Notes: a model not told the origin generated them from the letters alone. DNA of 64,000 nucleotides from Diphasiastrum complanatum (GCA_029204225.1 CM055109.1:20640349-20704348), one strand, 5' to 3'. Shown: positions 12,049 through 23,077, counted from the first letter of the stretch. Numbers and translations are program-made.

Positions 12049-12408
12049 TGTTACGAGCTCGTAACCAGTGCCGAACCCTAGAGAACACAGATAGGTCAGA
12101 TACCACAGTCAGGGTCGTGTCCAGCGTACATGACCAACAGGGCAAGACAGTGTGAGTAGTGTGTGCCCCAGCACGGTCCATAGCCATGGCGGGCCTAACA
12201 CAGCCTAGGGACCCTGTCAGCAGGATAGGGCCCCCAGTTGGGTCCCGACGTGCAGTCGGCCACGTCAGTGCCACGTGGCCGACACTTGGCAGTAGCATGC
12301 TACCAGTCCTCACACTGGGCTAGGAGGGGCTTACTCTATAACAGGGAGTAGGCAAGGTTGGGTGGATCAGTTAGTGTTTGCCCTACTGTGGTGTTAGGAT
12401 CTATTACA
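12049..12408 (+). repeat. F1-1 5' LTR
   Basis: Starts TGTTACGAGC and ends ATTACA. It has two more bases (GT) than the 3' LTR. Confidence 0.95.
12270..12342 (+). promoter_or_regulatory. LTR promoter: G-box and TATA-like box
   Basis: A palindromic G-box GCCACGTGGC lies at 12270-12279, preceded by a second CCACGT, and a TATA-like CTCTATAAC lies at about 12335-12343. Order and spacing fit a U3 promoter. G-boxes bind plant bZIP/bHLH factors; actual use is inference. Confidence 0.5.
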
Positions 12409-12409
12409 C

Positions 12410-12421
12410 TGGTATCAGAGC
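12410..12421 (+). other. F1-1 primer binding site
   Basis: TGGTATCAGAGC, one base after the LTR. Exact complement of the tRNA-Met 3' end. Confidence 0.9.
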
Positions 12422-13210
12422 CATCTCCATCCTAGGGAGTTCAGGACAGTAGTAGAGAAAGCTATCAGAAGATAGGAAGTGTTTCTCAGATTCTCAGAGA
12501 GGAATAGAGGAGGAGGATCGCTGTAGGAGCAGCCTTCAAACTTCTGATTTCCACTGAGAAATCACAGTAGCAAGGAGTCAGATTCCAAGTATAGGTAACT
12601 CGCTGGAAAAACAGCTGTTTCTCACTGAGTCCAGAGGATTCTTCGTAGTTTTCCCAGCGAAATTAGAGTAGGAAGAAGCCAGCACCTCCATCGCTGTACA
12701 GTCAGAGACCTACATCCGATTTCCAGGGAAAAAGTTACTGGTTCTCAGCGAGTTTGAAGCCAAAAAAGAGGAGCAGGGCCAGCGCTGCCAGTACTTCTGA
12801 AAATCTGGTTTTTCAACAAGTTTTTTGGGCCCCAACGTCAGAGATTTGGAGCAAGAGGATTCCTACCAGATCAGCGAGTAGGAGACTTCTGAAATTTCAG
12901 AATTCAGAAGGGTTTTTGGACTTCAGATTTGCCTTTTTGTGGACAAGTTGGATTGCAATCAGACCAGCGAGCTACTATCCTCAAAAAACCGGGAAATTTA
13001 GCACCGTTTTGAAGCTTCAAACTGGCATTTTTCGGAACAGCAGGTCTGAAATTTTGGGGAAAAGAGCTGAAAGGGTTCCTCTTCATTCTTTCTTTGGAAG
13101 TAGTCCTCAGAAACAGCTAAGTCATCTTTCCTTTCCCTTGTATAGTTGTAAATTAGTCTTTTAGACTTTTTTCCTTCAGAAGTTAAGGTAGCTCTCTTTC
13201 AGTTTCGAAG
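12422..13210 (+). other. F1-1 untranslated leader
   Basis: A leader with short recurring CAGCGA / CAGAGGATT / TTCTGAAATTTCAG words and no supported gene before the gag ATG at 13211. The 12754-13164 ORF is not retained as coding. Confidence 0.6.
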
Positions 13211-15916
13211 ATGACCACTCCTCAGGGACCTGATCAACCCCAGGAGAGAGGCTTCGACGAACTTGAAACAGAAGCCTTGGCTTACAGAAAAGGGAAGGAA
13301 CCCATGGAAGTAGAAGAACAGGAACAGTTCGCCGAAGAACTCGACGAACTGGTTACCAAGGAACAGTTCCTCCAATTGGTAACAGAAGTGGATGAACTGA
13401 AGCTGGCATTAGCCAATTTCAAGTCCAGTGTGGACGACTCGTTCGCTGAACTCAAAAACTTGATTTTGAGCTCCGCGAAAGGAAGCCTTCCCTCCACTTC
13501 TCAGTTATCCCCTTCTCCACTTCCATCAGTTTCGGGTGAGACTTTACGGTCTCACCCCAGTGTTTTTAAAGATTTAAAGCCTCCTACTTTTAATGGGGAA
13601 GAGAAGGATAGAAATGCAGATATTCTACAAACCTTCCTCAGCAAATGGAAGAACATTCATGCTCTTAAACAAACCCCTGACCATTTGCAAGCAATTGAGG
13701 CCAGTCTTTCTTTAGGGCCTATGGCCTATAAGTGGTGGTTAAATCTCCAGGAGACTGGGCAGACTCCCCGGTCATGGAAAGCTTTTGAAGAAGCTTTCCT
13801 AAGAGAATTTCTACCAGAGAATGAACTTGATAGAGCCTGGGAAGCCTGGGAAAGAACAGTAATGGACAAGTCCCTCATCCAATATATCTCGCAGTATCGA
13901 GAAGCAATTTTAAAGATTAAAAATATGGATGACTATCAAAAAATCAGGGGATTTGTCCGTGGCCTCAAAGATGAATATAAAGTAGAGGTCCAGAGAAACT
14001 CGCCTACTACCCTTGAGCAAGCTCTCAGATATGCTCAAATCTATGATGATTCAGTGGGTAGGAAGAGAGCGAGACAGCAACCACTTTCTGAGCAGCTTCC
14101 TCAGAAAGACTTTCAATTTAAAAAGAAATTTTTAAAAAGAAAGAAAGAAGACAAATTTAAAAGTGAAGCTCCTCAGAAACGCCCTTCACTCATACAGCCC
14201 TTAAAACCAGATGATTTTGAGAAAGCCAAACAAGAACGTTTGTGCTTTGTGTGTATGGGCAAGGGACACACAGTCAGACAGTGTCCCAAGGGGCCTTTCA
14301 CTAAAAAAGATAAGAAAGGTAAAAAACAAGTTCATCTTGTTCAGACTGTATGTTTCCCCAGTGACTCGGCAGCTTCCGAGATCAAAGTGTATCATGAAGA
14401 TCATGAACACTGTTGCCAGCTGACCTCTGCAATGCTAGCGAGACCCTTCAGCTTTGGGCCGCATGAACTAGTACGTATGCATGGGAAAGTTGGTAACCAG
14501 TCAGTAAGAGTCATGGTTGATGATGGGGCAACCCATAATTTCATCAACCACACCCTGGTTAAAAAGCTTAAACTACCAGAAGTACCTAGTCAGCATAGGT
14601 ACATAGTTTCATTAGCTAAGGGTGAAGATAAAAAAATATGGGAAACTATAATAAGTAAGTTAAATCTTGGTATTCAGGGGTACCAAGATCAAATAAACTT
14701 TCAGATAATGCACCTGGATCGAACAGACATTGTTCTCGGGAGAGATTGGCTCTACAGTTTAGGACCTTCCCTCCACAGAAACTATCAGGAGAACACCCTC
14801 AGCTTTCAGTATAAAGGCCGAGAGATCCAGTTGCATGGGGAGCATGATGTTCCCAACAGCCCTATGGTCTGCAGTTCAGAGCTCTGTCAGCTAATCGGAG
14901 ACGAAGACCATCAGGTATTCTTATGTGACTTTCAGTTTATTCCTGAAGTTTCTATTTCCAGTTCTATTCAGCAGAAAATCAGTAAATTAGAAACTTTATT
15001 GTCTAAATTTAAAGATATTTTTCTTGAAGATTTGCCACATGGTTTACCACCTAGCAGAGAGGTAGATCATGTAATAAACCTAGTACCAGGTACAACACCT
15101 GTTTCTAAACCTCCGTATCGGGTCAGCCGAACAGAGGATGAAGAAATAACTAGGCAGTTAACAGACTATCTTGGGAAAGGCCAAATTCAGACCAGTAGTT
15201 CACCATGGGCCTCACCAGTCCTATTGGTGAAAAAGAAAGAAGGGTCTGTGCGTCTTTGCGTAGATTACAGAGCCCTCAATAAAGTCACAATTAAGAATAA
15301 ATACCCTATGCCTCGGGCAGACGAGTTGTTTGATCAACTCGACGGGGCTAAGTTTTTCAGCAAAATAGATCTCAGATCGGGATATCATCAAGTCCGTATA
15401 AAATCGGAAGATGTCTCGAAAACAGCTTTTAAGACTCGTCACGGTCATTACGAGTTTAAGGTGATGCCATTTGGGCTCACAAATGCTCTAGCTACCTTTA
15501 TGACCTTGATGAACAGTGTCCTCAGACCATACTTGGGTAAGTTTGTAGTCGTATTTTTAGATGACATCCTCGTCTACAGTAAAACGAGGAAGGAGCATCT
15601 AAAACACCTCAGAAAGGTGTTTCGACTGCTTAGAAAGCATAAGCTTTATGCTAAACAATCCAAGTGTGAATTCTTCGTTGAAGAAGTAGCATATTTGGGT
15701 CACATTATCTCTTCAGATGGGATTAAGATGGACCCAAATAAGGTTAAAGCCATACTCAGTTGGCTAAGACCTCAGAATATTTTGGAACTTCAAATCTTTC
15801 TTGGTCTGGCGGGATATTACAGACGATTTGTCAAGGAATATGCTCAGACAGCAGTCCCTATGACAAATCTCCTTAAGGGGAAGGGAAAGGAGTTCATTTG
15901 GGAGTCCGCACAATAG
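13211..15916 (+). pseudogene. F1-1 gag-protease-RT (first part of polyprotein)
   Basis: This 901-codon frame opens at ATG 13211. Order: an acidic N-terminus; a gag capsid domain at about residues 115-280 ([38 protein letters not shown]); a CCHC zinc knuckle at 345-358 ([14 protein letters not shown]); a retropepsin-type protease with DDGATHNFI around 437; and reverse transcriptase from about 670 with [25 protein letters not shown] and the catalytic FLDD at about 784. Gag and pol share one frame without a stop. The reading ends at TAG 15914-15916 where related copies have CAG or CAA, so this is a nonsense mutation just before RNase H. Confidence 0.9.
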
Positions 15917-16981
15917 GAGAGCTTTGATGCTCTCAAAACAGCCTTAGCTACAGCACCAGTTTTAAAGGTCGTCGACCCCAATCAGCCATTTGTGGTCGAA
16001 ACAGATGCTAGCGACTTTGCAGTAGGTGCTGTGCTAACTCAGGGTGGACGACCAGTTGCGTTCGAGAGTAAAAAACTCGAGCCAGCTCAGACTAGGTACA
16101 GTGCCTATGAAAAGGAACTCTTTTCTATAGTCCATGCCCTTAAGACTTGGAGGCATTATTTGTATGGTGCCAACTTTGAGGTCCTGACAGACCATGAGAG
16201 TCTCAGATACCTTTGCAATCAACCTGAGCTTAGAGGTCGGAAAGCTCGTTGGGCAGAGTTGATGCAAGAGTTTGACATGTCTATCAGATATAGGCGTGGA
16301 AAATTCAATACAGTAGCAGATGCCCTTAGCAGAATGCCTATGATAAACGAGCTGAGTTTTACTCAGATTCGTAATGAGTTACTCGAGTCCTTGAGAGGGA
16401 AATGCCAGCATGATGCATTCTTCTCTATTATCTGGAACTCAGTCCAGAACAGACAGTTACAGACTCCAGAACCAGTTCCCGGGGCTGGTGCCAGTTCATC
16501 CAAGAATACGGCAACTTCCGTTGAGGATGATGATGAGTCCGAGTATACGTCGTCAGATGACGTTGAGGATTCTGAGCCTGTATTACCCAAGCAAACCCCA
16601 GTGGTTGAGGGTCAGTTGACTCAAGGATTCAAATGGAAACAGTATTCCATTCAGGATGAGTACTTGCTCTATAGAGATAGAGTATGTGTCCCCAATTCAG
16701 AGGATTATAGGCAGCAGGTCCTATATGATTGTCATGACAATCCTAGCGCGGGACACCCAGGCATACAGAAGACCTATGAGCTTCTTCGTAGGCAATTTTT
16801 CTGGCCCAGTATGAAAAAGGACGTCCACCAGTATGTAACCAGTTGCCAGAAATGTCAAGTAAATAAAGCAGAGCGTTTAAAGGCAGGAGGGTTGTTGCAT
16901 CCCTTAGAAATACCAGCTGGTAAATGGGAGAGTATCTCCATGGATTTTATAGTAGGCCTGCCTAAAACCCAAAAGGGGTAA
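15917..16981 (+). pseudogene. F1-1 RNase H and integrase N-terminus
   Basis: Same frame as the upstream part. RNase H begins with [15 protein letters not shown] and continues through [18 protein letters not shown] and LTDHESLRY. After an acidic linker, integrase begins with the HHCC zinc-binding pattern (GHPGIQKTYELL ... CQKCQVNKA) and the first catalytic aspartate in [14 protein letters not shown]. The frame then ends at TAA 16979-16981 because a run of four G (16975-16978) replaces three G in the F1-4 copy: a one-base insertion. Confidence 0.9.
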
Positions 16982-17957
16982 TGACGCTATATGGGTCACA
17001 GTTGACCGTCTGACCAAAATGGCTCATTTTATTCCGACCAAAACAACCGTTAGAGCTCCAGAGTTAGCGAGGTTGTTTGTAGACGGGCTATTTAAATTGT
17101 ACGGTCTACCTTCTGGCATAGTCAGCGACCGGGACAGTAAGTTTATTGGAAATTTTTGGAAGGCAGTATTCCATCATCTCCATACTAAACTTAATATGAG
17201 TACCACCGACCATCCACAGACGGACAGTCAAACAGAAAGGGTAAATCAAGTGCTGGAGGAGAAGTATCTCTCGATATTAGAGTTTGCTTACAACAGTACC
17301 AAACATTTAGCTACGGGATACAGCCCATTTATGTTGATGTACGGTTTTCAGCCACGCTCACCCACAGCTGTAGGGTTTAAACAAGAAAAAGTTGAAGCAT
17401 CCAGAAACTTTTTAGAAGACCTAAACCAGATGATCGAACAAGCTAAGCGTAGCATTAGACAATCCCAGGATCGAGCCAGGCATTATGCAGATCCACACAG
17501 ACGGGATGTGCAGTTCTCCACTGGTGAGAAAGTCTACTTGAGAGTCCCAATTGACTCTAAAACCCTCAAATCAGGAGTGTGTGCTAAGTTGTCTCCAAGG
17601 TATTGTGGTCCCTTTACCATCAGTAGGAGACTAGGCGAGGTCACCTATGAACTAGAACTCCCACACAGCAGTAAGGTTTTTCCAGTCTTTCATGTAAGTC
17701 AGTTACGAAAAGCCTTAACCAGATCAGATAATCTGGTAGGGGACAATGTTCTAGTTCTCCCATTGGATCCTCAACAACCTCCACATGAACCAGAGGAGAT
17801 TCTTGATAGTAGAGAGACGCAGACTCGTCATACTCTATACCGAGAATATCTGGTTAAGTGGAATGATCAGCCTGTTGAGAATGCCACTTGGAAAAGAGGC
17901 AGCGTCCTTCGCAAGATTTTTCCAGACTTTGTCTTAGAGGACCAAGACGGTTCTTAA
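16982..17957 (+). pseudogene. F1-1 integrase core and chromodomain
   Basis: Shifted by one base from the upstream frame. It holds the rest of the integrase core (MAHFIPTKTT, second aspartate in SDRDSKF, catalytic glutamate in QTERVN), then the C-terminal GPFTISRRLGEVTYELELP region and a chromodomain-like end (ILDSRETQT ... YLVKWNDQPVENATW) at about 17800-17930. Relative to F1-3 and F1-4, 14 codons are missing right after VLE (near 17260), removing part of the conserved helix after the glutamate. The stop TAA at 17955-17957 overlaps the start of the polypurine tract. Confidence 0.9.
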
Positions 17958-17968
17958 GGGGGAGGGAG
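17956..17968 (+). other. F1-1 polypurine tract
   Basis: AAGGGGGAGGGAG directly before the 3' LTR: the plus-strand DNA primer. Its first bases are part of the polyprotein stop codon. Confidence 0.9.
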
Positions 17969-18326
17969 TGTTACGAGCTCGTAACCAGTGCCGAACCCTA
18001 GAGAACACAGATAGGTCAGATACCACAGTCAGGGTCGTGTCCAGCGTACATGACCAACAGGGCAAGACAGTGTGAGTAGTGTGCCCCAGCACGGTCCATA
18101 GCCATGGCGGGCCTAACACAGCCTAGGGACCCTGTCAGCAGGATAGGGCCCCCAGTTGGGTCCCGACGTGCAGTCGGTCACGTCAGTGCCACGTGGCCGA
18201 CACTTGGCAGTAGCATGCTACCAGTCCTCACACTGGGCTAGGAGGGGCTTACTCTATAACAGGGAGTAGGCAAGGTTGGGTGGATCAGTTAGTGTTTGCC
18301 CTACTGTGGTGTTAGGATCTATTACA
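17969..18326 (+). repeat. F1-1 3' LTR
   Basis: 358 bp, nearly identical to 12049-12408 (one C/T difference and a missing GT). Followed by target duplication GTGAT at 18327-18331. Confidence 0.95.
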
Positions 18327-18331
18327 GTGAT

Positions 18332-19560
18332 GTCCTGGCAAGGTAAAAAACCGAAGGTCTAAAAAACCGAAAAATGCGAAGGTCGAGGGTAATGCTAAAA
18401 AATGAAAAAGCGAAGGTGTGAGGGCGATGGAACAAAGGCGAAGGATGCAAGGGTTTTCAAAAGGCGAAAAACGCTAAGTTTCTCACAAAACAAAAACACG
18501 AAAAATATGATAGCCTTGGGCGGTGGAAAAAGCGAGGAAAGTGGTCTTGGGTAGTGGAAAAAGCGAAAATTGCGAGGGTGATGGAAAAACATGCAAGGCA
18601 CTGGAGAAAAACCCAAATGTTTTGAGCAAAATCGTGAAAAAAACGATAAAAAGGGTGAAAAAAGCGAAAAAAATTGATGGCTCGAAAAACTGATGTTTCC
18701 ACAAAAGTAGGACTCGAAAAAAAAACTAACTCGAAAAAATTGGTAACTCGAAAAATTGGAACTCGAAAAAAGTTGACTTGGAAAAAAGATAACTCGAAAA
18801 AAGAGAACTCGAAAAAGATGACTCGAAAAATTGGCGAAAAACTCGAAAACGAAAAAAAGCTCGATAAACGCGAAAAAAAAGCTCGAAAACAGCAGGACAC
18901 AAAAGGGCTCAAAAGTCGAAAAAAACTCGAAAACCGTGAAAAAAGCTCAAAAATAGCAGCACGCAAAAAAAGCTCGAAAGCTCGAAAAAACATGAAAAAA
19001 GCGAAGAAAGCAAGGCTTGAAGAAAACGAAGGACCCGGTCAAAACAACTCGAAACAAATGAAGTGGCCAAAAAAACTCGAAAAGATGAAGTCGCAAAAAA
19101 AAACTTGAAAAAATGAAAAAAGCTTGAGAAAGGCGAAAAAGCACGAAATAGCTCGAAAAAGCATGAAAAAAGCTTGAAAAAAAGCTCGAAAAAAGCACGA
19201 AAAAAATGTGAAAAAACACGAAAAAACGAAAAAAAAAAAAAGCTGATGGCTCAAAAAACTGATGTTTCGAAAAAGGTAGGACTCGAAAAAAATACTATGA
19301 CTCGAAAAAATTGGTAACTCGAAAATTGGAACTCGAAAAAATTTGTGACTCAAAAAATTATGTTGGTCTGGTCGAAATGTTAATGAGGTCGTCAGTCGAG
19401 TTCGCAAGGATGGTCATTGGTTGAAAAAATTTCCGAAGGCTCGAAAAAATAACGAAGGCTCGGAAAAGTAATGAAGTCTCGAAAATTCACAAGTATCGAA
19501 AAAATTTAGAGAAGGCTCGAAAAATAGATGAAGTAGCGAAAAAGAAGGAACTATCGAAAT
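18332..19560. repeat. CTCGAAAAA minisatellite array, right part
   Basis: Hundreds of bases of CTCGAAAAA, GCGAAAAA and GAACTCGAAAAAA units with irregular 8-20 bp spacing. Frames through it give artificial lysine- or phenylalanine-rich ORFs. A higher-order duplication is visible: about 18676-18780 recurs at about 19243-19345 (GATGGCTC, then ACTGATGTTTC, then GGTAGGACTCG). Confidence 0.8.
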
Positions 19561-20770
19561 TGTTATGGGTTTTTAATTTGGTCGAGATTTTAAAAGGTCG
19601 AAATCCGGTTTGAGATTTGACGTTGGTTATCCGGTCGAGATTTGATGTGTCTTGATCCGGTCGAGATTTGATCTGTTTGGTCCGCCGGTCAAGATGTTCC
19701 AGCAGACTCGTCGGTCGAAATTGCAATTAGTGTCGTGGGTCAAGTTTTCAAGCAGACCCAGCGGTCGAAAGCTGATGGAGGTTGGCGATCGAGACTGAAT
19801 TGAAAATGACGCGGTTGAGAGCTAAAGTAGAATCCCCGTTTGTGATTGGAAAGGAATAACCGGTCGAGATGTACAGCTCAGAACCGGTTGAGATTTGACG
19901 CTCTTGTGGACCCGGTCGAGATTTGACGTGTAGACACGGGCGAGATCTGACTGAAAAGCTTCGGTCGAGATCTGACTGAACTGCTTCGGTCGAGATCTGA
20001 CTGAAATGCTTCGGTCGAGATCTAACGGATGTCTTCGGTCGAGATCTAACGCAAAGTCTTTGGTCGAGATCTGATGGATGTCTTTGGTCGAGATCTGACG
20101 GATGGGCGCGGTCGAGGGTTGAACGAATGCAGCGGTCAAGAGCTGAAGAGAATGCCCCGGCCGAGATTTGAAGCTCAGACCTGGTCGAGATTTGAAGAGA
20201 ATGCCCCGGTCAAGATTTGAAGCTCAGACCCGGTCGAGATTTGAACTGAATGCTCTGGTCGAGATTTGAAGCTCAGAACCAGTCGAGATTTGAACTGAAT
20301 GCTCCGGTCGAGATGTGAAGCTCAGACCCAGTCGAGATTTGAATGCCTTCTGGCTCGATTGAAATTTCAAGGAGAGGCGCGAGCGAGATGTCTCAGAGAG
20401 GGCGCGGTTGAGATTTCAAAAGAATGCCCCTATCGAGATTTTAAGTGGAGACGCGGGTGAGATCTAACTGAAATGCTTCGGTCGAAATTTGACTTAAATG
20501 CTTCGGTCGAGATCTGACTGAAATCTTCGGTCGAGATCTGACGCAAAGTCCTCGGTCGAGATCTGACACAAAGTCTCCGGTCGAGATCTGACGCAAAGTC
20601 CCCGGTCGAGATCTGAGGGATGTCCTCGATCGAGATCTGACGAATGTCTTCGATCGAGATCTGACGGATGTCTTCGGTTGAGATCTGATGGAAAGTCTTC
20701 GGTCGAGATCTGACGCAAAGTCTTCGGTCGAGATCTGACGCAAAGTCCTCGGTCAAGATCTCAGAGATTC
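19561..20770. repeat. 24-25 bp GGTCGAGATCTGA tandem array
   Basis: Units of about 24-25 bp share CGGTCGAGATTTGA or CGGTCGAGATCTGA followed by a variable 8-11 bp tail (for example CGCAAAGTCTT, CTGAAATGCTT, CGGATGTCTT). It is regular between about 19920-20110 and 20450-20760 and looser between them. Many units contain AGATCT. Minus-strand ORFs rich in SDLDRR / RSRPKT are by-products of the repeat. Confidence 0.85.
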
Positions 20771-20794
20771 TTTTTTTTCTGTTTTGGTAAGCAC

Positions 20795-20990
20795 CTACGT
20801 TGGTCGAGATGGTAATGGAGAGGCGACTCGGCTAAGACGGCGATGGAGGAGCTCGGCTGAGATGGGACGCGAAGGAGCCCGGCTGAGATGGGAGAGAAGC
20901 GTTCGGCAGAGATGGGACTCGAAGGAGCTCGGCTGAGATGGGAGAGAAAGCGTTCGGCAGAGATGGGACGCGAAGGATGTGCAAACGATG
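20795..20990. repeat. GGCTGAGATGGGA repeat block
   Basis: Several units of about 23-50 bp built from CGGCTGAGATGGGA / CGGCAGAGATGGGA plus (C/G)GCGAAGGAGCT. It appears to be a derivative of the neighbouring GGTCGAGAT units. Confidence 0.7.
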
Positions 20991-21183
20991 GGTAAAGTGT
21001 GGGTAGAGGAGGATTCAGAAGGATCTGAGGGTGTATGTAGGACGTGTGGATGGTGGTTGCAGGTCGTTCTGGGCTGTGAACAGATCTTGAAATGTGCTAC
21101 GTTTCTTGGATGGATCTGATTAGGGGTAGTGTTGCAGCATTGATCATTTCAGAATGTGAGTGGGCAAGCGGCAACGGGCCAAA

Positions 21184-21802
21184 TGTTTTCAAATTCTCTA
21201 CTTCAGAATCTGTTGGTGTTTCATTCGCGTTCTTGTTCTAGTTCTTTCTTCTTGTTCCAGAACAGTTTCGAGGTTGGTTCTGCCTGTTATCAGGCTTCGT
21301 GAGCATTTATTAGATGTGTTCTTGTTATTACAATGCCCAAACCAGGCAGAATGGACTGATTAACGTTGTAGTATTGTCCTGCCTGTCAGAGGACACTTAA
21401 GTTTGTCACTCTTGCACTGAAGCACATGCATAAATGACCATAGTCAATCAAGAATACATGCCAATACATTCAACCATAAAATCAGCATGCAGAACTGTTG
21501 AACAATGATTGAAATTCTACTCTACTACTGCAAAAAACGAGTTACAATCATATCCTAAACATTCTACACTTGCATAATCCACAAAACAAGAAACAAGAAA
21601 CTATTCTACAGCATTTTAGACGTCCAAGAATCAAGAAACCAACCAGTCTTTTGATTCTTGGACATCCCAAGAACATCGAGAACTAGAATGTTAGAGGATA
21701 TGCAAGATTTGTACCACATTTCTAGCCTATTTAGTTTACTTGAATGCTAATTCTTACATTAATCCAGAAACAAGAAAAGAAAACTAATCCACTCTAGGAA
21801 AG
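21184..21802. repeat. dispersed repeat, copy 2
   Basis: Longer version of 8192-8662, with about 115 bp (roughly 21236-21352) and about 30 bp (roughly 21533-21566) absent from copy 1. Same orientation. No coding content is recognised. Confidence 0.75.
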
Positions 21803-22550
21803 CAGCAAATCTAATCCACTCTACAATCCACAACCACACACAAAGGAGGGAAGGGCAAGATCAGGAATGCATCACTCAAGAAACAAGCATGATCAAGGAG
21901 CTCAATGGATGCACCAAAACTCGTGGAGGCTCTTCTTCATTCAGTATGGAGTAGGTACATTTCACAAAAGCTCCTCTTCTCAAAGAGGGAGTCTCTTAAA
22001 TAAGCAAGAGAGCTCCTTAGGTGGCATCCTAGTGGCATTTCCACATTACACAAATTACAAGTGGAATAATGCTCTCCACTAGAGGTCATATCAAAAGGTG
22101 GCTCACTCTACTTTCTTTAAGATGGGTCTACTTACATTGATTACTTTGCCTAGAAATACTAGTTCCTGCATGGTCATTCCATCTTCCAGGATTCACCATG
22201 AGGCTTACACAGTTCTTGCTTGTCATTACTAACTAGTATTCCTCAGCTCTCAGTCTTCGTTCGTCTCATCATCTCTTGGGTAACTCTGGCCGAGTCTCTT
22301 GGGGATTCATCAGAATCAGCCAACAAACATGTTCCCATCACTATTAGGCATTTATGGCCTTTTCGGATTTGGGCCATTTTTGAATGTTGGCTCCTTTGGT
22401 CTTCTGTGGTTTCTATCATACTTTTCATGGCTTGGTTTTTCATAGTGGCTTGGAGTTGTGTACAGCTTGCTTACCTTCATGGATCAAGGCTATGGTATAC
22501 TTTTTCCGTCACTTTGTGCTTCTAGATGATCTTCTATGCCCCTAATACTT
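21803..22550. other. unassigned interval
   Basis: No coding or repeat structure is recognised. The small ORF at 22220-22525 (+) is not supported by motifs. Confidence 0.4.
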
Positions 22551-23077
22551 GGTATGATCTTTTGCCACTTGAAACCAATAATGCAATCTTCAAGTTTACA
22601 TATGGAAGTGGCATGTCTATTGGTGCAACATTGGCCTTTACTACTTGGTGCCAGATGTTCCTACTCTCTGGCATTCTTGGTCCATACAACTTGCTTGGTA
22701 TCTAGATGTGTCGGGCCATTTTTCTAGAACCTTATATTTTGACACTCTCATTTGGCATCCTTGGGTCTTTCGCATCCCTTGACAATGCTCCATGTTTTCC
22801 TTTATGTTGGTATGATCTTTTGCCACTTGAAACCAATAATGCAATCTTCAAGTTTACATATGGAAGTGGCATGTCTATTGGTGCAACATTGGCCTTTACT
22901 ACTTGGTGCCAGATGTTCCTACTGATGCCTTTTCTCTGGCATTCTTGGTCCATACAACTTGCTTGGTATCTAGATGTGTCGGGCCATTTTTCTAGAACCT
23001 TATATTTTGACACTCTCATTTGGCATCCTCGGGTCTTTCGCATCCCTTGACAATGCTCCATGTTTCCTTTATGTTGG
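22551..23077. repeat. 258-bp tandem duplication
   Basis: Unit 1 is 22551-22808 and unit 2 is 22809-23077, nearly identical. Unit 2 has about 9 extra bases near 22924. Confidence 0.85.

Larger units (their letters stand above)
12049..18326 (+). mobile_element. Ty3/gypsy chromovirus F1-1, full length
   Basis: A 6278-bp element with 5-bp target duplications, TG...CA LTRs (360 and 358 bp), a tRNA-Met primer site, a polypurine tract and one gag-protease-RT-RNase H-integrase-chromodomain reading frame. The chromodomain marks it as a chromovirus. The LTRs differ by one substitution and a 2-bp indel, so insertion was recent. The polyprotein is nevertheless broken by a nonsense codon (15914), a one-base insertion (16975-16978) and a 42-bp in-frame loss in integrase. 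It sits inside a minisatellite array. Confidence 0.95.

Noticed and set aside
12410-12421. tRNA gene suggested by tRNA-Met complementarity
   Set aside because: Only the 12-base primer site is present; no cloverleaf. The same holds at 4558, 30166, 42061 and 60390.
17800-17968. An env-like extra ORF after integrase in F1-1
   Set aside because: The polyprotein ends in the polypurine tract right before the LTR, leaving no room for a further gene.
18674-19108. Lysine-rich plus ORF and phenylalanine-rich minus ORFs
   Set aside because: By-products of CTCGAAAAA repeats.
20430-20756. Overlapping minus-strand ORFs rich in SDLDRR / RSRPKT
   Set aside because: Produced in all three frames by the tandem repeat; no start context or homology.
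19561-20770. CRISPR-like appearance of conserved and variable halves
   Set aside because: Units are 24-25 bp in total with similar tails, and the context is a plant genome full of retrotransposons. It is a minisatellite.
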